A stretch of DNA of 64,000 nucleotides from Symsagittifera roscoffensis (Eukaryota > Xenacoelomorpha > Acoela > Convolutidae), in NCBI RefSeq assembly GCF_963678635.1, contig NC_087063.1:40188759-40252758 (forward strand), given 5' to 3'. Both the position numbers and the translations under genes were made by a program. Below the pieces are notes generated by a model. That model made no database searches. It had not been told where the DNA came from and was given only the letters and a program-made list of their open reading frames with translations. The number at the start of each line of letters is the position of its first letter. Within the stretch, counting starts at the first letter, position 1. This document shows positions 1 to 10,826 of this stretch, one piece after another.

Positions 1-14
1 ATGGGTCGTCAGAC

Positions 15-728
15 ATGGAGGCGGGCGCTTTCTCCCACGTGTTTGGCGTGGCGGTCAGTGAAGACACAAGTCCGACATGGGCGCATCCTGTAACAGCCGC
101 TGGTGTTGATCATACGAGGGCACAACAGACGATTATTGTCCCAAACTACATATTCGACGGCACATCCGGTTGGAAACAGGCAGCATCGATGCCACATCCA
201 ATTGTCAAGTTGCGTGTCTCTATTGACGCGTCAGATTACAGCCACTTACGCATTAAGCACCCCAACATGTCGCCTACAACTCTGTCGATTGTGGCCGATA
301 CAGGCGCCCAGTCATGTCTTATGGGTAAAAAGGTGTTAGATCGTCTGGGCTTAAGTACATCCGACCTTGTCCAGGTCAAGCAGCGAATGCACGCCATCAA
401 TGGGGAAAACACTGATTTTCTGGGTGCCCTATTCCTGCGTTTATCTGGCACGAACCCGCCCACAGGCCGGAAGGCTACAACAGCGGCCATGGTATATGTG
501 ACAGAGTCTACTGACCTGTTCTACCTAAGTCGCCAAGCCATGAAGGAACTGGGTATTATCAACGATAGTTTTCCCGTTATCTGCTCCACTGCTTCCACTG
601 GAATAGAAGCGCAACCCACATCTGGTTTTGCCCCTTGTGGCTGCCCAGTTCACCGCCACCCACAGGGCCGTCCTGGGAAACTCCCGTTTGCTCCGGTCCC
701 GGAAAATATCCCGAAGATGAAAGAATGA
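15..728 (+). pseudogene. Gypsy aspartic protease region (gag-pol fragment)
   Basis: The reading frame contains the retropepsin active site (VADTGAQS, about residue 94) in a hydrophobic context, followed by a region compatible with the flap and C-terminal half of a retroviral-type protease, which cleaves the polyprotein during particle maturation. It ends at a TGA at 726-728. The reverse transcriptase resumes in the same frame from about 807, so this looks like one original pol frame interrupted by a stop and degraded sequence. The true start is unknown because upstream gag is outside the window. Confidence 0.75.
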
Positions 729-806
729 AACATTCGCGGCGTCTGCAATCAATAAATACCCTCACCAGCCACTGCTACTCATGTCTGGTGACCAATTAAA
801 ATCCAC

Positions 807-1664
807 GTGGATCCAAACGCTACCCCCGTCGCTGTGTATACGGCAGCTACCGTGCCCGTGCATTGGCGTGAGCAGGTTAAAGCCCAGCTTGACCAGGACG
901 AGGCTCTGGGCATAATCGAGAAGGTTCCTCCGGGAGTGCCTACAAAATGGCAAGCACGAATGCACGTCGTGCCGAAACACGACGGCACGCCACGTCGCAC
1001 TGTGGACATGCGCCCACTAAACACCAACTGCGTCAGTGAGACACAGCTTATTGTTCCTCCATACAAACAAGCACGCATCGTACCGGCGGGCACATGGAGA
1101 ACTGTGACTGATGCCTGGAATGGCTACCACTCAGTTCCACTCGCTGAGGAGGATCGGCATCTTATTACCTTTATCACGGAATACGGCAGATACCGATACA
1201 AAGTGGCACCTCAAGGTAACCTGGCCTCGGGGGATGGCTATAACCAACGGTATGACAATATTATAGCCTCCATCCCCAGGAAGACTAAATGCGTGGACGA
1301 CGCACTATTATGGGACGAGTTGCTGGAAGTACATTGGTGGAGAGTTACTGACTATCTGACGCTAATTGGTAACAGCGAAATTATCATAAATCCAAAGAAG
1401 TTCCAGTTTTGCGAGCGTGTCATTGAATTTGCCGGCTTCCTTATTACAGATGACGATGTGAAACCACTGCCAAAGTATCTGGACGCCATAAAGAATTTTC
1501 CGCGACCCACAAACGTTTCTGACATACGTGCTTGGTTTGGACTCGTCAACCAAGTGTCACACTACGCGCAATTGACAGCACTCATGACCCCATTTAAGAT
1601 GAGATTGATAACAACCGACTTCTCTCTTTTAAGGAGAAGACGATGTCGTGGAGATTCAAGATAG
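807..1664 (+). pseudogene. Gypsy reverse transcriptase fragment
   Basis: The translation shows the order of gypsy RT blocks: an entry segment (WREQVKAQLDQDEALGIIEK), VDMRPLN, WNGYHSVPL, the fourth-block equivalent of FGL lost or altered (APQGNLASG), the catalytic box as CVDDALLWD instead of the usual YVDD or F/YxDD, then EFAGFLI and an RT-connection segment (WFGLVNQV). After about 1610 the frame runs into non-homologous sequence. The altered first residue of the catalytic box and the abrupt end show that this copy is dead. Confidence 0.85.
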
Positions 1665-2221
1665 CATTTGTGCCCGTCTGCAAGATCCCTGCGCCAGACG
1701 CCACTTCACGACGCCCAGATGACAGAGCCGAGGAAGATGAAAACGAATCTCACTTTATTGCTGCGTTAAACGCCATGAGGGCTGTCGATGACATCGATCA
1801 CGCCGAAGAAGAGATTATAGCCGCCGCCAGGTCCGGCTTGGCCAAGTTACACGCTGTCACGTGGGAGCGCGTGCGAGATGAAACCTCTCGGAATATTCAC
1901 ATGCTCCAACTTATGAACATGGCCGAAAATGGCTTCCCAGACACGCCCCAGCAAATGTCTCCTCAGTTCCTCGGTTTTTGGCGTTTTCGAGACAGTCTGT
2001 CAGCAATAGATGGAGTCATCACATACGGAAACCGCACTGTCATTCCGCCAAGCCTCAGAAGTGAAGTTTGCCAGCATCTTCATAGCGCCCACCAAGGGGT
2101 CACTCAGATGATGAGCCGAGCTACCGCGTCGATATTTTGGCCTGGAATCACCACGGACATCCAGGAGGTTCGTAAACAGTGTCGCATATGTGACTCTATA
2201 TCACCCAGCCAACCGCATTAA
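1643..2221 (+). pseudogene. End of gypsy RNase H tether plus integrase zinc-binding domain
   Basis: The frame opens with the segment that normally closes RNase H/tether in K02A2.6-like gypsy elements (PAPDATSRRP). The whole catalytic RNase H is missing between this point and the RT: an internal deletion, since the two pieces abut within about 50 bp. The C-terminal third carries an H2C2 integrase zinc finger (HLHSAHQG, then CRICD about 30 residues later). It ends at a TAA at 2219-2221; the integrase core continues in the same frame after the stop. Confidence 0.8.
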
Positions 2222-2245
2222 TCAGCCGCCGAGCCATTTGTTGCG

Positions 2246-3553
2246 GTGCTACCCTTCCAGGCAGTTGCAACCGATTATTTCAATGTGCGGGGAAAGAATT
2301 ATCTCCTAGCTGTTGACAGGTTTACCAATTGGCCCGACTTGAGACAGGCAAGCACAGCCACCGCAGAGGCCGGAGCCGCTGGTCTGATAAAAGCGTTGCG
2401 GCAATTGTTCGCCCAATTTGGTGTACCAGAGCACTTGTCCAGTGACGGCGGACCGGAAAACACATCGCACATCATGAAGGATTTCATGTCGCGGTGGGGT
2501 ATCACCCATCGATTATCTTCAGCTTACCATCCCCAGTCCAACGGCCGTGCAGAGGTTGCGGTAAAGGCCATGAAACGTCTTCTTGTGGACGAAAGCGGAA
2601 AAATAAATACAGATGCCGTTATGCGTGGCATGCTTCAGCTCCGAAACACACCAGAACGTGACAGCGGCCTGTCCCCTGCCCAGGTGCTTCTCGGTCGTTC
2701 TCTTCGTGACTTTCTTCCTGCACCACCTCTTTTTGCAAACAGAGTGTCCGTTTTTGATGAAACCAGCCCGGTCAATCATCTTTGGAAGGACACATGGCGA
2801 GCGAAGGAAAATGTTCTACGTGCTAGGCTGGCAAAGCCGGTTGATAGACTAGACAGGAATACACGCAAGCTTGCTCCTCTGTTTATAGGAGACTCAGTTA
2901 GGATTCAGAACCAAAGTGGCAATCACCCCAACAAGTGGGACAAGACTGGCATTGTTATTCAGATAGGTGACAATGACCAATACATCAGCCGGTTGGACGG
3001 TTCCCGCCGTCTCACTCTACGCAACCGACGCTTCCTGAAGAAATTCCAGCGTTTTGCCGTCCGCGCAGAAGGAGAAGTCCGTTCCATACATCCACATCGG
3101 GAGCCACTCGACACTGATTCTTCGCCCTCTCTGGAAACACCTACATTACCCGATGATTATATGGCGCCCCAAGGAAACCAACACGATATCATCAGCAAAC
3201 ACAGTGTGCAGGAGATCGAGGAGTCCGCCACTCCTGCTCCAGTGGACAAACTACACGAAATCGGTCGAACCGGCCGCACCGCATCTGACTTCGTCAACCC
3301 TCCCGCTAGATCGGACATCACATCACCGGAACCGAAAGCCAGCGATCCACCCACATCACACCCAGACGCATCGCCAGTACCAACCCAAGTAGCTAATCCT
3401 GCGCTCGATACTGTTTTAGGCAGACCAAAGAGGATCCGCCGCCCGCCTCCCAAGTTTGGGGTTGACGATGCATGGGCGACAGGCGCCTTCATCACAAATC
3501 CTAAATCAGGGTCCTCGTATGCGTCAGTCGTTAAAGGCGCACCGTGCCAATAA
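2246..3553 (+). pseudogene. Gypsy integrase catalytic core and C-terminal tail
   Basis: The DDE core is visible: first Asp in VATDYF, second in SSDGGPEN, Glu in NGRAEVAVK, with the usual spacing. It is followed by the GPF/Y-like or SH3-like C-terminal region (LFIGDSVRIQN to LRNRRFLKKF) and a Pro/Ser/Thr-rich tail of about 120 residues. The integrase would insert element cDNA into host DNA. The frame is the same as the upstream zinc-finger piece, separated only by the stop at 2219-2221, so this is a single-stop break rather than an independent gene. Confidence 0.88.
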
Positions 3554-3573
3554 GGCGTTTATTGCGCCTCCAA

Positions 3574-3740
3574 GGACTTGGGGAGATGTCCGAGTGGAAG
3601 GACCCTTGTTATGTACTCTGTTTTAACGTTTTGTATTTGTAACTTGTGTTAACTAATTGTCACGTCTCTTGTCGTTTCAGAATTAACATTGTGTGAAACG
3701 GATTGATGTTTTGACACATTGCATGCTTTTGCAACCTCAA
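3574..3740 (+). repeat. Polypurine tract and start of the 3' LTR
   Basis: A purine-rich tract (GGACTTGGGGAGA, 3574-3586) lies 20 bp after the integrase stop and is followed at 3587 by a TGTCCGAG start, as expected for plus-strand priming and the 5' end of a 3' LTR. The right end of the LTR cannot be placed because the 5' LTR is outside the window. Confidence 0.5.
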
Positions 3741-3741
3741 T

Positions 3742-4287
3742 GTGTTGATAAACAAAACTAAATTAACCGTGTTTGGACTCCAACAGAAAGTAAACTTTCA
3801 GAAAGTGTGCTTTAACTCGGCCCAGAGACTTCTGGAACACGTTGTTCTCCCAGCAGGAACATATGGCCTGAATACATTCCTACAGATCGACACAGATAAG
3901 TTGGACGACCATATAACAGAATTTGTGGAATTTTCTGGCAGAAAGGGGCTGGAATCTCTGTTTTCAGCTCCACGAGACTCCTTCTTGAGAACCTATACTT
4001 CAACGATTACCTTGGCCTGAGGCAGGCCAACACGCGACATAGACGTATCTTTGCGGTATACTACACCTCGGGATGTCATAATATTATATGCACTAAAATT
4101 GGCTGTAAAACGCGAAATACATGATATTGTACAGGAAAAGGGGTTTACAGCGTATATGGACTGCTTCTACCGACTTTGTGGGCTCCAGATCGTTGATGAG
4201 GATCACATACGACACTGCATCTCCTTTACAGAAAGCCAGGATCTACCTGGAAGACTCATCAATATCGGGTTGCCGCCCAAGCAACTG
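3742..4287 (+). pseudogene. Unidentified coding remnant in two open stretches
   Basis: Two open stretches in the same orientation (3742-4020 and 4051-4290), separated by a stop and a frame change, have protein-like composition. The first begins with a segment (NKTKLTVFG) like the one that follows the catalytic region in non-LTR reverse transcriptases. A LINE RT thumb/C-terminal remnant is the best guess, but no diagnostic motif is present. Confidence 0.3.
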
Positions 4288-4336
4288 TGACATCGCGCTT
4301 CTACGTGCCAAGACTCTTGACTTGACTGACTCTTAA

Positions 4337-4955
4337 CACATTCCATGAGCACTTTAATTATACTTTTCATATTTGTCTTTGTAAGACGTACAGTTTACCA
4401 ATTTACCTTACAAACTGAATCCAGATGTTAGTTAAATTCAATTCAGGGCATAACTAGTAAGCTAAAAGTTCGTGTAAAACAGTTTGAGTTCAAGTCCCAA
4501 GACGCCTCCGGATTCCTGAATCCGGGGAAATAACACCATTATTTCCTCTCCGGAAGGCTTGTTTCCACCCTTCACCGTTAGCATGAATGGCCTTGCAACG
4601 ATTGTAGCTACACAATCGTTGCAACTCGGAGTGGTCTCTGCTAATACTCTGTCGTTTTTCTCTATTTCGCGTCGTTTTTCTCACAACTGTCGTGGTTGTT
4701 GTTTTCGCAACTTCTATCGTTGTTCTGTTTTTATTTTGGATTTCTTCCAAAATGGCCGTTTTTGACGTTTCTCAGAAGTGTGACGTCACAAGTCGAATTT
4801 TAAAAATTTAAGAATTTCCGAATTCTTCAGCCTTCACGATTTGTCCAATCGTCTGAATAACACTGTTAATCCTTTAAAACCGCCAATTCGGAAGGTTAGC
4901 TGCTAGCCCTCCGTAGCAGTCTTTTCGTCATTTCTGGTCGAATGTCACAATGACT
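4337..4955. other. No gene seen; probable 3' flank of the - strand LINE
   Basis: Only short random-looking frames occur here. On the - strand this stretch follows directly on the zinc-finger end of the LINE fragment at 4960-5760, so part of it may be that element's 3' untranslated region. Confidence 0.3.
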
Positions 4956-4959
4956 CCTG

Positions 4960-5760
4960 TCTGTTGGGTCTCGGCGATGGTTGCTGTCTGTTGTTTTACG
5001 CACTTCTTTCGGTGTCTTGCCAAGTTACTTCTATTGATAACTTTGTCACACTTTCCGCATGCTCCTGGTACGGTTCCGCTACAGCTCTTCAGGTGATTTG
5101 TTAGGTTCGCTCAGGCCGTCAACAATACGCACTTGGGGCAATTTCTCTCTTCTTCTCTGTCCAACTTATGCATCTTCCTCATGTGAATCTTCATTCCCAG
5201 GTGATTTTTGAGGATCTTGTTGCACACTGGGCACTCGTTCGTTTCAGAGTCAATCTGGCCTCTCTGGTCTCTTCTCGTGTCCTCTCGTTCCGCTTGTTTC
5301 TTTCCTCAGTTCTTCATGTGCTCTATTCGTTCGTTCTCCATTGTTCTCCACGATCTTCTGTTCATGACCACTTGTTCCATGTGATCTAGTTCCACTCCTG
5401 CGCCCTTCAAACAGTTTCGCCGGTAGTCGATTGCTGTTTGTCGTTTTCGTTTAGTCTATCTTGTTTGGTCGGTAGGCCAGCCCAACGCAATTTGTTTCGT
5501 CATCTGCTTGTTGTCCATTCTGAGGACATGTCCAATTCTTTCGTTTCGTGATCTTCGTCTCTAACATGGTCACTCCAAGTTGTTCTCGCACTTCGAACAT
5601 GTTGGCTCCTTTCTCGGCCATCTCGATTAGCGGCGGGTTTTTCTTGTCTGACCATATGTATCGGTAGGTTTTATCCACTGCTCTCTGTATCTGATTTAAT
5701 TCACTTCTATGCCAAGGTCGGATTTGTGCATCGAACAAGGCCGTTGATTCTGCACACGCT
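4960..5760 (-). pseudogene. LINE C-terminal region with C2H2-type zinc fingers
   Basis: Read on the - strand, 5738 to about 5451 encodes the LINE segment after the RT (QIQRAVDKTYRYIWSDKK, then LGVTMLETKITKR). Shifted frames continue with a conserved C-terminal helix region. At about 5250-4990 a clean stretch encodes one C2H2 finger (CPVCNKIL ... HMRKMH) and two or three further Cys/His clusters (CPKC; CGKCDKV ... HRKKC), interrupted by one TGA. C-terminal nucleic-acid-binding fingers of this kind occur in several non-LTR retrotransposon groups. The piece is 5'-truncated and carries frameshifts and a stop. Confidence 0.7.
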
Positions 5761-5905
5761 TCTTTTGCCGAAAGTCTTTGCTTAATCTTTATCTACATCT
5801 AGTTGTCTTTTTATTCTTCATCGCAGATTTGCTAAGTAACAACGGAGTTTCACTTTCAACCACATCAGTAGTTATTTTTACCTTTTTGCCAGCTAAAATA
5901 GAAGG

Positions 5906-5930
5906 AAACAAACAAACAACAAACAAACAA
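5906..5930 (-). repeat. (TTTG)n tract, LINE tail
   Basis: An AAAC/AAC-rich short repeat on the + strand reads (TTTG)n on the - strand, about 60 bp downstream of the stop of the - strand LINE at 5991-6780. Short-repeat tails are typical of LINE 3' ends. Confidence 0.5.
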
Positions 5931-5990
5931 AAAAAGAATTAATTCCCTTATTAATAATAAGGCATAATTTATATAAATAGATGAACAAAA

Positions 5991-6780
5991 CTAGGATCTA
6001 CAGAAAGAGCAACGGCACTTCAAAAACCAAGTGCATGAGTTTTCACGATTGAAGAGTTTAGAGCGCTCTAGTAAGAAGTCTTTGAGGGTACTGCGAAAAC
6101 GGCGCAAAGAGGTGAAAAAGTCGATCTCCGTTGTTTTCAGCATGTAGTTCACGGCACGTGCTGTTCTGTGGGTGAAGAACGTCTCGGTTGACCATCTTCT
6201 TGCGGGTTTCACTGTCATCAACGTGCTGGATCTTGATGTCGTCACCTTAAAATAATAATACACAGCAAAAGGGAGTTCTGAGTCGCCATTTAACATTTTG
6301 TGGAAAAGGATAAGGTCGTTAAATATAAGCGTGAAGGATATGGGAAGCGAATTCGTTAAAGAAAGTTGCTTTAAATAGGGTAAATGACCTGTAACCCAGG
6401 TAAGACATTTCCTGTTGAAATTCTCAAGCTTCCTTAACATAGTTAAAGAGGGAGACCACACAGGACTAGCATACAATAAAATACTTTTAACACAAGTATT
6501 GATGAACATGAGTTTAACAGAAAGTGGAATGTGATATGGAATAGAACGTTTGATAAAATGAAAGCTTTTATTGCTCGATAGAAGTTTTTTTACTAATATG
6601 GTTTGACCAAGTAAGATCAGAGCTAACAAGCAGACCAAGGTCTTTGAGTAAATTAATAGAATGAACAGGTTGGTTGTTAACAAAAATACAATCAGGAAAT
6701 TCGCCATTGAATATAATGAAATTGCACTTGTCTTTATTGATTTTAAGACCATTCAGCCTTTCATCTCCGCCAAAACGAAA
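5991..6780 (-). pseudogene. 5'-truncated LINE: reverse transcriptase thumb and C-terminal domain
   Basis: On the - strand an open frame of 253 codons (6752-5991) covers the end of the RT and the C-terminal domain of a jockey/CR1-like non-LTR element: LLYASPVWSP, RKLENFNRKCLTW, then a basic C terminus closing on a Cys cluster (SCTWFLKCRCSFCR). A second frame (6780-6568) holds the preceding piece (GLKINKDKCNFIIF, DLGLLVSSDLTWSNHI), so one frameshift lies near 6600. The 5' truncation is the usual outcome of incomplete target-primed reverse transcription. The same C-terminal Cys motif ends the LINEs at 13731 and 8221. Confidence 0.8.
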
Positions 6781-7304
6781 CCATCTTAAACCCGGTCCTC
6801 GAACTGCAGCTTTCTGGCACTTTTCTGACAAACTACTCAAATAACACTCTATCCACTTCGACCCAGCAACTGTTGAGCTGCACGGCACTGCCGAAAACTC
6901 CTGCATTCTGTGCCTCACTCTCTTGAACCTCATTGTCTTGTCTCAAAGCGCCTGTAGAAAGAGATAATTTTTCTGCGTGATGACCAGTTGTCTCGAAGAT
7001 TTTCTTCATGTTTCCATTAGAACGAGGACAATCTTTCCTTAAATGCTGGACTCAATCACAAGAACAGTGCCTCATCCGATTACCTTCCGCATCTGACTGA
7101 TTCATACTCTTCTTGTACCAGACTGACTCCCGCTAAACTGGCCTATATTTCCGTGAATGTTAAATCCATCTCGAAGAGAACCCCGTTTTGCGAGGCCATG
7201 CCCATTTTCTCGTTTCGAATAAGCTCCTCCTCGGACAGTCCAAGCCGCATTGACATCTTCAGTCCTGATAGCTCGTTCGGTTGACTCCGGTCTGCAAGAC
7301 TATT
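6781..7304. other. No gene recognised
   Basis: The - strand shows scattered open pieces without motifs. The stretch may be the decayed C-terminal part of the gag fragment next to it, cut by the LINE insertion at 5991-6780. Confidence 0.3.
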
Positions 7305-7695
7305 CTACGAAAAATTTACGCTAAGATGCTTTGGTCCGAGCCAAAAGAGTTCTTTTAACACTCGATAATTCACAGCTGTCTCCAAAATGAACTCATTCAT
7401 ACCTGACTTCATGAGGAAACGATTTAAATCCACATACCTCTCATACACCTCAGTCAACTCATCTTTCTTAAACAAACCATCCATAAACGCAATTGTCTCA
7501 TCAATCCCATTCTCATCTTCCAACTGTTCCAACGTCAAATCAGAGAACAATTTATCTTTCAGATTTGAAGAACTTCATCCGGAAAAGCCAACGCAACTGC
7601 TACTCCCTTTTTTCCCCAAATCTGTAACTTCACACCACGTTTTGAGTTCGGTGACATACCGATCATACGGTTCTTCACATTGTCGAAATTAGGTG
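7305..7695 (-). pseudogene. Gypsy gag (capsid) fragment
   Basis: The - strand encodes the usual invertebrate gypsy gag arrangement: a YDRYVTELKTW helix, a serine/glycine-rich turn, then FSDLTLEQLEDENGIDETI, a FMDGLFKKDEL segment and YERYVDLNRFLMKS. This is the capsid domain that assembles the particle. One frame change near 7560 splits it into two pieces. No zinc knuckle follows; the knuckle fragment found at 8660-8775 lies upstream on this strand and must come from another copy or a rearrangement. Confidence 0.65.
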
Positions 7696-7836
7696 GATTC
7701 TTCTATGTAGACATTACTGCTGCTGCCACTAGTGAAGGCTAGTATTACACCCTTGAATACACTCTGGGCAGAATATATATTAAACAACCATGTGATCTAG
7801 AACAGGTAAAATATCAGAAGCAATACATAATTAAAG

Positions 7837-8052
7837 TCATATTAAGACCGTCAACAAGGCGTCACCTGTCTGTGTAATGACATTGCGGTCAGCTTGAGAG
7901 TAACGACGTGTAGGGCACTGAATGGGTTTTGCATTGTCAGTTAACTCAATGATAGGCTCAGGATCAACTTTCAACTGACTATTTTGTAACGGCTTGTCGA
8001 AGCAACCAGAGAACTGACCTACAAATCTCAATTCATTTAGGAACACTGTCAA
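7837..8052 (-). pseudogene. Start of a gypsy reverse transcriptase, fragment
   Basis: On the - strand the 71-codon frame carries the linker-to-RT entry segment seen in gypsy pol proteins (FVGQFSGCFDKP, then VDPEPIIELTDNAKPIQ and RRYSQADRNVI). It ends before any catalytic motif. It is a short, dead fragment of a gypsy element. Confidence 0.5.
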
Positions 8053-8220
8053 TAGCTAAAACAATCTCTCTTCCCTCCGGCAGTCTCTACGGTAATTTTC
8101 GAAAAGTGAGCCATTGGAGTTTTGATCCTGCCGCAGATTGCAACGTTGCGGTGTTTGTGTTGTTGTTGTTGTTGTTGTGGCGGATTTTCGCAATGCGAAG
8201 GGATTTCTCCCCATTTCTGA
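8053..8220. other. Short spacer with a (TTG)n tract
   Basis: A GTTGTTGTTGTTGTTG microsatellite lies at about 8160-8177. Nothing else is recognised. Confidence 0.4.
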
Positions 8221-8490
8221 TCATGTGTGGTAATTCATTCTGCAGTTGTTGCATAGACAATAAAAGGTCCATGAACAGGCATTGTTCTCTTGATAATGTT
8301 GTACAAAATAGCTCCACATATGATCTAATAATCTAGCCTTGAGTCCTTCGGGGTTATTGAAATCAATATTCACATCAGAAATATTTGCTCTCATGCACGC
8401 ACGATACCAGAAATTATTTCTTTCTTTCTCAGTTTGTACTTTCGGTAGAGAGAATCGTAAAGCGGAACCAAATGCAGAACCTGAATCCAC
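8221..8490 (-). pseudogene. LINE C-terminal fragment with Cys cluster
   Basis: The - strand encodes a domain that closely parallels the extreme C terminus of the LINE at 13.5-13.7 kb: NNFWYRACMRANISDVNIDF, LKARLLDHMWSYFVQHY and the Cys cluster NACSWTFYCLCNNCR. It is a 3' end fragment of the same LINE group, about 90 codons long, inserted among gypsy remnants. Confidence 0.65.
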
Positions 8491-8659
8491 CAGAACGTAA
8501 CCAGCTTATTGTCAATGCAGCTCGAAAGCGTTTTAGCCACAGAACCGTTTGACACGCACGCCATCAAAGAGTCTAACACAGAGATCCCATACTTCTGCCG
8601 ACTGCTGCAACCTGGTTGTCTCGTATTTTTTTAAATCTTTGTCAACTGCTTGACCACAG

Positions 8660-8775
8660 TTAACAAACTACCGCAAAATGGTTAGTCTTGCCGCATTTGG
8701 AACAATTTTTACCCCATGCATGACTATCTTCTTTCCAGGAATGCTTTTTATTCCTGTCACAATACCTGCATATCC
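8660..8775 (-). pseudogene. Retroelement gag zinc-knuckle fragment
   Basis: On the - strand a short frame encodes two nucleocapsid-type knuckles: a degenerate first one (CRYCDRNKKHSW, final Cys lost) and a perfect CX2CX4HX4C second one (CSKCGKTNHFAVVC). Knuckles of this kind bind genomic RNA. A TAA follows directly. This is too short to be a gene; it is a gag remnant of a gypsy element. Confidence 0.65.
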
Positions 8776-9030
8776 ACGTCTTCGAGAAGGACTGTGCAAT
8801 GTTACGATCGGACGTGTTCCGCTTGCCTCTGAAAGCGAAAACACCCTCTGAACTTCCACCTATACCAACTTGCTCGGTTACACTTGCTTACAGGTGCTTG
8901 GCCTGTGTGATAACCTGCACTGTTGCCTCATCCATCAACAACAACTCTGACAAAGTTTGGATCTCGCAAACCCGAATCGTTGAGCCCGTTAGTTTTGCAG
9001 GGTTACTATTAAAATAGTTATTAACTTGCG

Positions 9031-9616
9031 TCCGGTGAATGTTTTTTTTTCAAAGCAAGCTTTTAGTCTGATGGTGAGATAGATTTATCCTCGTCGAGGT
9101 GTTTTATTTCATTATGGTATTTTTCAGCCAGATTCGGTTTCAATTTTCTGGATATGTAGTGTGAGTGTGTGGCGTGGTATTCAGCTCAATGTGGTTGGTG
9201 AGCTTTGGCTAAGAAATGTTTGCGCAGCATTTCATTGTGTTTTGACTGGCAAGTTTTCGGTTTTGCAATGGAGATGCTCAATGGGGCTCATTGTGCAGCC
9301 AGTTGCAATTCATAGAGCAGTGTTTTGCTTTGCTGGGTTACCGATGTACGATTGCCTCTCAGTGGCGGTTATCACGCCATGTACATGCTGCATGGCCCAA
9401 AAATCGTACCACCTCTACCGCAAATGTCATCAAACGAAGCATTATGCAACTCATTTTACTGTTCTCTGTTCGATTTTAAGTGGTTTAAATTTTTCATAAA
9501 TGTAATGTGGAGAATGGCGTGTACCGTGGGCTTAAAATCCCATCAAAAACAGTTGACAACTTAACAGCTGCTGTCTTATTTGCCGCTCACCGCGGTTGAC
9601 AACTGCTTATTTCTAG
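9031..9616. other. Upstream flank of the 9617 gene; no ORF supported
   Basis: Frames on both strands here have no recognisable motif. The stretch ends in a pyrimidine-rich 3' splice site (TTATTTCTAG) directly abutting the ATG at 9617. Confidence 0.4.
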
Positions 9617-10826
9617 ATGAGTATGAAAAATATCCGCAGACTGCGGTTCTCCTATTTTGGAGGCATTTCTGAACTCGGAATAATAAAACGTTCTTGCTCG
9701 ACACATAGTACTCTCGAAACAATACTGTATAATGACAAGCCATCTATTGAGAAAATGTTTTCGTCTCATTTTGTATCGTTGCCAAAGTTTGAATCTATCG
9801 GAGATTGTATTGCAAATGCTAATGCAAATTCCTGTATAGCAAAAGCATCTAGGAAGCCACCTTCGTTTGCTCTTGCGCTCTCCGATGACATTTATGGTGT
9901 GAGCGAAGAAATAACATCGACATTGAAGAAAGAGAAAGACGGAGTGAGCTTGCTTGCTAAAAAGTTTGGAATTTGGTCGAGTGCGACTGCCGAAATCGAA
10001 AATTTTTTAATTGCCGTGAAACATGAAAATGGAGCATTTACAACTTTGAAATTGAACACCAAATCACCAGGAGTAGGAGTCCTTTTGCTAAAAGATAGCT
10101 CGTCACATGAGCTTTCAGTAGTGGGATCTTGTTTGGATGTTGATTGGAAATCTCTGCATAATGATACTCTAAGTATACATGAGAATATCCGTTTTTTGAA
10201 ACGAATTATAATGGCTGAAGTGTATGTACATGTTGATTGGTGTAGTGTTTAGATGTAATGGATGACGTTGGTGATGTTGTGAATGAAATCAGACAACGGT
10301 ACTGGGTAAATGTGTTGACTCTTACGCTGCAAGAGTTCAAAAATGCAATGGAGCGCAAATTCGATATTTTGAGTGCTACGATTTTGAACGACTGTTTGTG
10401 CAAGTGTTATCAGCTGGAAACTTTGATTTCGATTCACATGCCATTGTTAGAAGAAAAGCCAAGAATTTGTTTCAATGATAGCGTTGCTATTAAGTGCATT
10501 GGAACGAAACTGCTTCGTGAGATTTTCAGGTACTTGGTTTTAAATTAGCTAAAACGTTTTGTGCTGTAGTTGTTGCCGCTGTTTGTGTATCCTCGTGGAC
10601 TTTTGACAAACTTCGTTCAATTTTTTCGGCCAATTTGAGCATCTCCAAATATAAAAACAAACCTTGAGCGTTCTTGCATTTATAAGGGCTAGAGCCTCGA
10701 TAAGTGTTTGAAGGTTTTTAAGAGTCGATGAACGTAGTTCAGACTCCTATATAGGTAGCGATTAATTTTTTTTTCAGGAAAAGTATGTTAGGCTCAACTT
10801 TACACTATCGAACAGCAAAAGTATAA
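9617..10826 (+). CDS. Unknown protein, three-exon gene (predicted 296 aa)
   Basis: Exons are 9617-10221, 10293-10529 and 10778-10826. Intron 1 (71 bp, GTATGT...AATCAG) and intron 2 (248 bp, GTACTT...TTTTTTCAG) both keep frame, and the summed coding length is 891 nt with a TAA end. The ATG follows a 3' splice site (TTTCTAG|ATG), so either an upstream exon or a spliced leader joins there. The first exon encodes a helical protein with an AKKFGIWSSATAEIENFLIAV segment; the second continues with helices (RYWVNVLTLTLQEFKNAME). There is no signal peptide and no membrane segment. I do not recognise the family. Exon 1 alone is open for 211 codons with protein-like composition, which makes a real gene likely; the third exon rests only on splice signals and frame. 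Confidence 0.55.

Larger units (their letters stand above)
1..3740 (+). mobile_element. Decayed Ty3/gypsy LTR retrotransposon, 3' part
   Basis: Protease, reverse transcriptase, integrase zinc finger and integrase core follow in Ty3/gypsy order on the + strand, broken by in-frame stops (726-728, 2219-2221) and by a deletion near 1610-1660 that removed RNase H. The 5' part (5' LTR and most of gag) lies outside the window. A purine-rich tract and a TG-starting sequence after the last ORF mark the probable 3' LTR start. The element is somewhat GC-richer than the rest of the window. It cannot be autonomous. Confidence 0.85.

Noticed and set aside
5168-5389. A + strand frame rich in Leu/Ser/Phe as a membrane protein
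   Set aside because: It is the complement of the LINE zinc-finger region on the - strand, which has clear Cys/His motifs.
10258-10548. A separate gene starting at the ATG at 10258
   Set aside because: The upstream frame joins it through a 71-bp GT-AG intron in phase, and the ATG itself falls inside that intron; it is the middle exon of one gene.
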